Shown here: piece after piece, positions 6,920 to 8,518 of the stretch | Position numbering within the stretch: position 1 is the first letter of the stretch | How the letters are laid out: each line of letters starts with the position of its first letter | NCBI GenBank assembly: GCA_903929845.1 | Contig: CAIYWF010000240.1 | Location: forward strand, 1 to 8,518 | DNA length: 8,518 bases | Direction of reading: 5' to 3' | From: an uncultured Chlorobiaceae bacterium | GTDB lineage: Bacteria; Bacteroidota; Chlorobiia; Chlorobiales; Chlorobiaceae | Notes under the pieces: model-generated | The model's database searches: none | What the model saw: only the letters and a program-made list of their open reading frames with translations | Told to the model about the DNA's origin: nothing | Made by a program: the position numbers and the translations under genes

Positions 6920-8518
6920 ATGGCTACAGACCAAACAACCTCCAACGCGCAGCAGACCCCGACCTCCTCTTCTGCCGAAGTATCGATCAGTTCTGTAATG
7001 TCTGAAAAGCGAAAATTTCCACCTCCTGCCGATTTTGCACTCAATGCCCATGTTTCCTCCATGGCAGACTATGAGAAACTCTATGCTGCCGCTGAAGCAG
7101 ATCCAGAGGCTTATTGGGGAGGAATTGCTGAAAAGTTCCACTGGTTCAAGAAATGGGATTGCGTTCTGGAGTGGAATTCTCCCTACGCAAAATGGTTTAA
7201 AGGTGGGAAAACCAATATCTGCTACAACGCTCTTGATGTCCATGTCAATAGTTGGAGAAAAAACAAAGCCGCCATTATCTGGGAAGGCGAAGAGGGAGAT
7301 GAGCGGGTTCTGACCTACGGTGAACTGCACCGCCAAGTCTGCAAGTTTGCGAACGTGCTGAAAATCGCCGGCATCAAGCCTGGCGACAGGGTTGCGATCT
7401 ATATGGGCATGGTTCCTGAGCTGATTATAGCCGTTCTCGCCTGTGCACGTGTTGGAGCAGTTCATAATGTTATTTTTGCTGGCTTCTCTGCCCACGCCAT
7501 CACCGAGAGAGTCAATGATTCACGTGCAAAGATGGTTATCTGCGCAGATGGCACAAGAAGACGTGGCGGCTCCATCAACCTGAAAAATATTGTTGATGAG
7601 GCGATCGTCAATACACCCTCAATTCGCAGTGTCATCGTCCTGAAAGTCACCAACGAAGAGGTACACATGCATAACGGGATGGACCATTGGTGGCATGATC
7701 TTATGGGCCTTGCCGCTGATGAATGCGAGCCAGCAGAACTTGACGCAGAACATCCGCTCTTTGTACTCTACACAAGCGGATCAACCGGCAAGCCAAAAGG
7801 TATCCTGCACACCACTGCTGGCTATATGATTCATGCTGCAAGTTCATTCAAATACGTTTTTGATATCAAGGATGAGGATATCTATTTCTGTACGGCCGAT
7901 GTCGGATGGATTACCGGACACACCTACATGGCTTACGGTCCTCTGCTCTGCGGTGCCACCATGCTGATGTACGAAGGCGCTCCGAACTATCCGCAGTGGG
8001 ATCGCTTCTGGGATATCATCAATCGCCACAAGGTCACTATCCTCTATACTGCGCCAACTGCTATCCGTGCCTTTATCCGCGCAGGAAACGAGTGGGTCAC
8101 CAAACACAACCTCAACTCGCTCCGCCTGCTTGGAACCGTTGGTGAACCAATCAATCCTGAAGCATGGATGTGGTATCACAAAGTTGTGGGACAGGAGAAA
8201 TGCCCGATTGTCGACACTTGGTGGCAAACCGAAACCGGCGGCATCATGGTCTCTCCTCTCCCTGGCGCGACACCGACCAAACCCGGCACGGCAACCCGTC
8301 CGCTCCCCGGTATTGCGGTCGATGTAGTTCACAAGGATGGCACACCATGCGCAGCCAACGAAGGCGGATACCTCGTCATCAAAAAGCCATGGCCGTCAAT
8401 GCTCCGTACCATTTACGGTGACAACGCACGGTATGAAAAAACCTACTGGTCAGACTTCAACGACATGTACTTTACCGGCGATGGCGCCCGCAAGGATGAG
8501 GATGGATACATCTGGATC
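6920..8518 (+). CDS. acs: acetyl-CoA synthetase (AMP-forming), C-terminus beyond window
   Basis: Acs activates acetate with ATP to acetyl-AMP and then transfers it to CoA; in green sulfur bacteria this would feed acetate photoassimilation through pyruvate synthase and the reductive TCA cycle. The frame is open for 533 codons to the right edge. Motifs of the ANL adenylate-forming family: YTSGSTGKPKG (284-294), the P-loop-like phosphate-binding motif; TVGEPINPEAW (406-416); DTWWQTETGG (432-441), the adenylation motif typical of Acs; and YFTGDGARKDEDGYIW (517-532), whose D521 should contact the ribose of AMP. Compared with the 652-residue Salmonella enzyme, roughly 120-140 C-terminal residues are missing, including the mobile domain with the acetylatable lysine. 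From the ATG at 6920 the protein has a Ser/Thr/Gln/Ala-rich extension before residue 27. A second ATG at 6998 gives MSEKRKFPPP and is a real alternative start. Neither start has a clear Shine-Dalgarno site. It is the last gene seen, same strand as leuS, 187 bases downstream. Confidence 0.95.
   Translation, partial: MATDQTTSNAQQTPTSSSAEVSISSVMSEKRKFPPPADFALNAHVSSMADYEKLYAAAEADPEAYWGGIAEKFHWFKKWDCVLEWNSPYAKWFKGGKTNICYNALDVHVNSWRKNKAAIIWEGEEGDERVLTYGELHRQVCKFANVLKIAGIKPGDRVAIYMGMVPELIIAVLACARVGAVHNVIFAGFSAHAITERVNDSRAKMVICADGTRRRGGSINLKNIVDEAIVNTPSIRSVIVLKVTNEEVHMHNGMDHWWHDLMGLAADECEPAELDAEHPLFVLYTSGSTGKPKGILHTTAGYMIHAASSFKYVFDIKDEDIYFCTADVGWITGHTYMAYGPLLCGATMLMYEGAPNYPQWDRFWDIINRHKVTILYTAPTAIRAFIRAGNEWVTKHNLNSLRLLGTVGEPINPEAWMWYHKVVGQEKCPIVDTWWQTETGGIMVSPLPGATPTKPGTATRPLPGIAVDVVHKDGTPCAANEGGYLVIKKPWPSMLRTIYGDNARYEKTYWSDFNDMYFTGDGARKDEDGYIWI

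Noticed and set aside
6917..7495. 192-codon open frame antisense to the start of acs, and a 162-codon one at 7844-8332
   Set aside because: Both mirror the strongly conserved Acs coding sequence and show no recognisable protein features, so they are shadow frames.

Overview
The window is a compact piece of housekeeping chromosome, probably from a green sulfur bacterium (Chlorobiaceae, e.g. Chlorobium or Pelodictyon). This assignment is inference from protein style and gene content: Chlorobi/Bacteroidota-like LeuS, PanC and PNPase, moderate GC content, short AT-rich intergenic gaps and mostly weak or absent Shine-Dalgarno sequences. No 16S rRNA or photosynthesis gene is present to prove it. 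No mobile element, CRISPR array, tRNA, rRNA or phage gene was seen.

Layout, left to right. (1) Positions 1-282, minus strand: the N-terminal 94 codons of a peptide/nickel-type ABC transporter ATPase, which runs off the left edge. (2) About 283-378: a short AT-rich divergent promoter region. (3) About 379-1113, plus: rsmI (16S rRNA C1402 ribose methyltransferase), which has no ATG start. Its last 17 bases overlap panC (1097-1948, pantothenate synthetase), so the two are probably co-transcribed. (4) 2061-4247: pnp (polynucleotide phosphorylase), closed by a strong intrinsic terminator at 4263-4298. (5) 4315-6732: leuS (leucyl-tRNA synthetase), whose start lies only 16 bases after that terminator. 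(6) 6733-6919: a U-rich gap with weak hairpins and a candidate promoter. (7) 6920-8518: acs (AMP-forming acetyl-CoA synthetase), open to the right edge and lacking its last roughly 120-140 residues.

Functionally, rsmI, pnp and leuS serve translation and RNA turnover. panC supplies pantothenate, the precursor of coenzyme A, and acs consumes CoA to activate acetate, which green sulfur bacteria photoassimilate. All five plus-strand genes point the same way, but the terminator after pnp and the gap before acs suggest at least three transcription units rather than one operon.

I found no convincing undescribed system. The points most worth checking are the strong terminator almost touching the leuS start, the start-codon problem of rsmI, and the mutually exclusive pairings possible in the leuS-acs gap.
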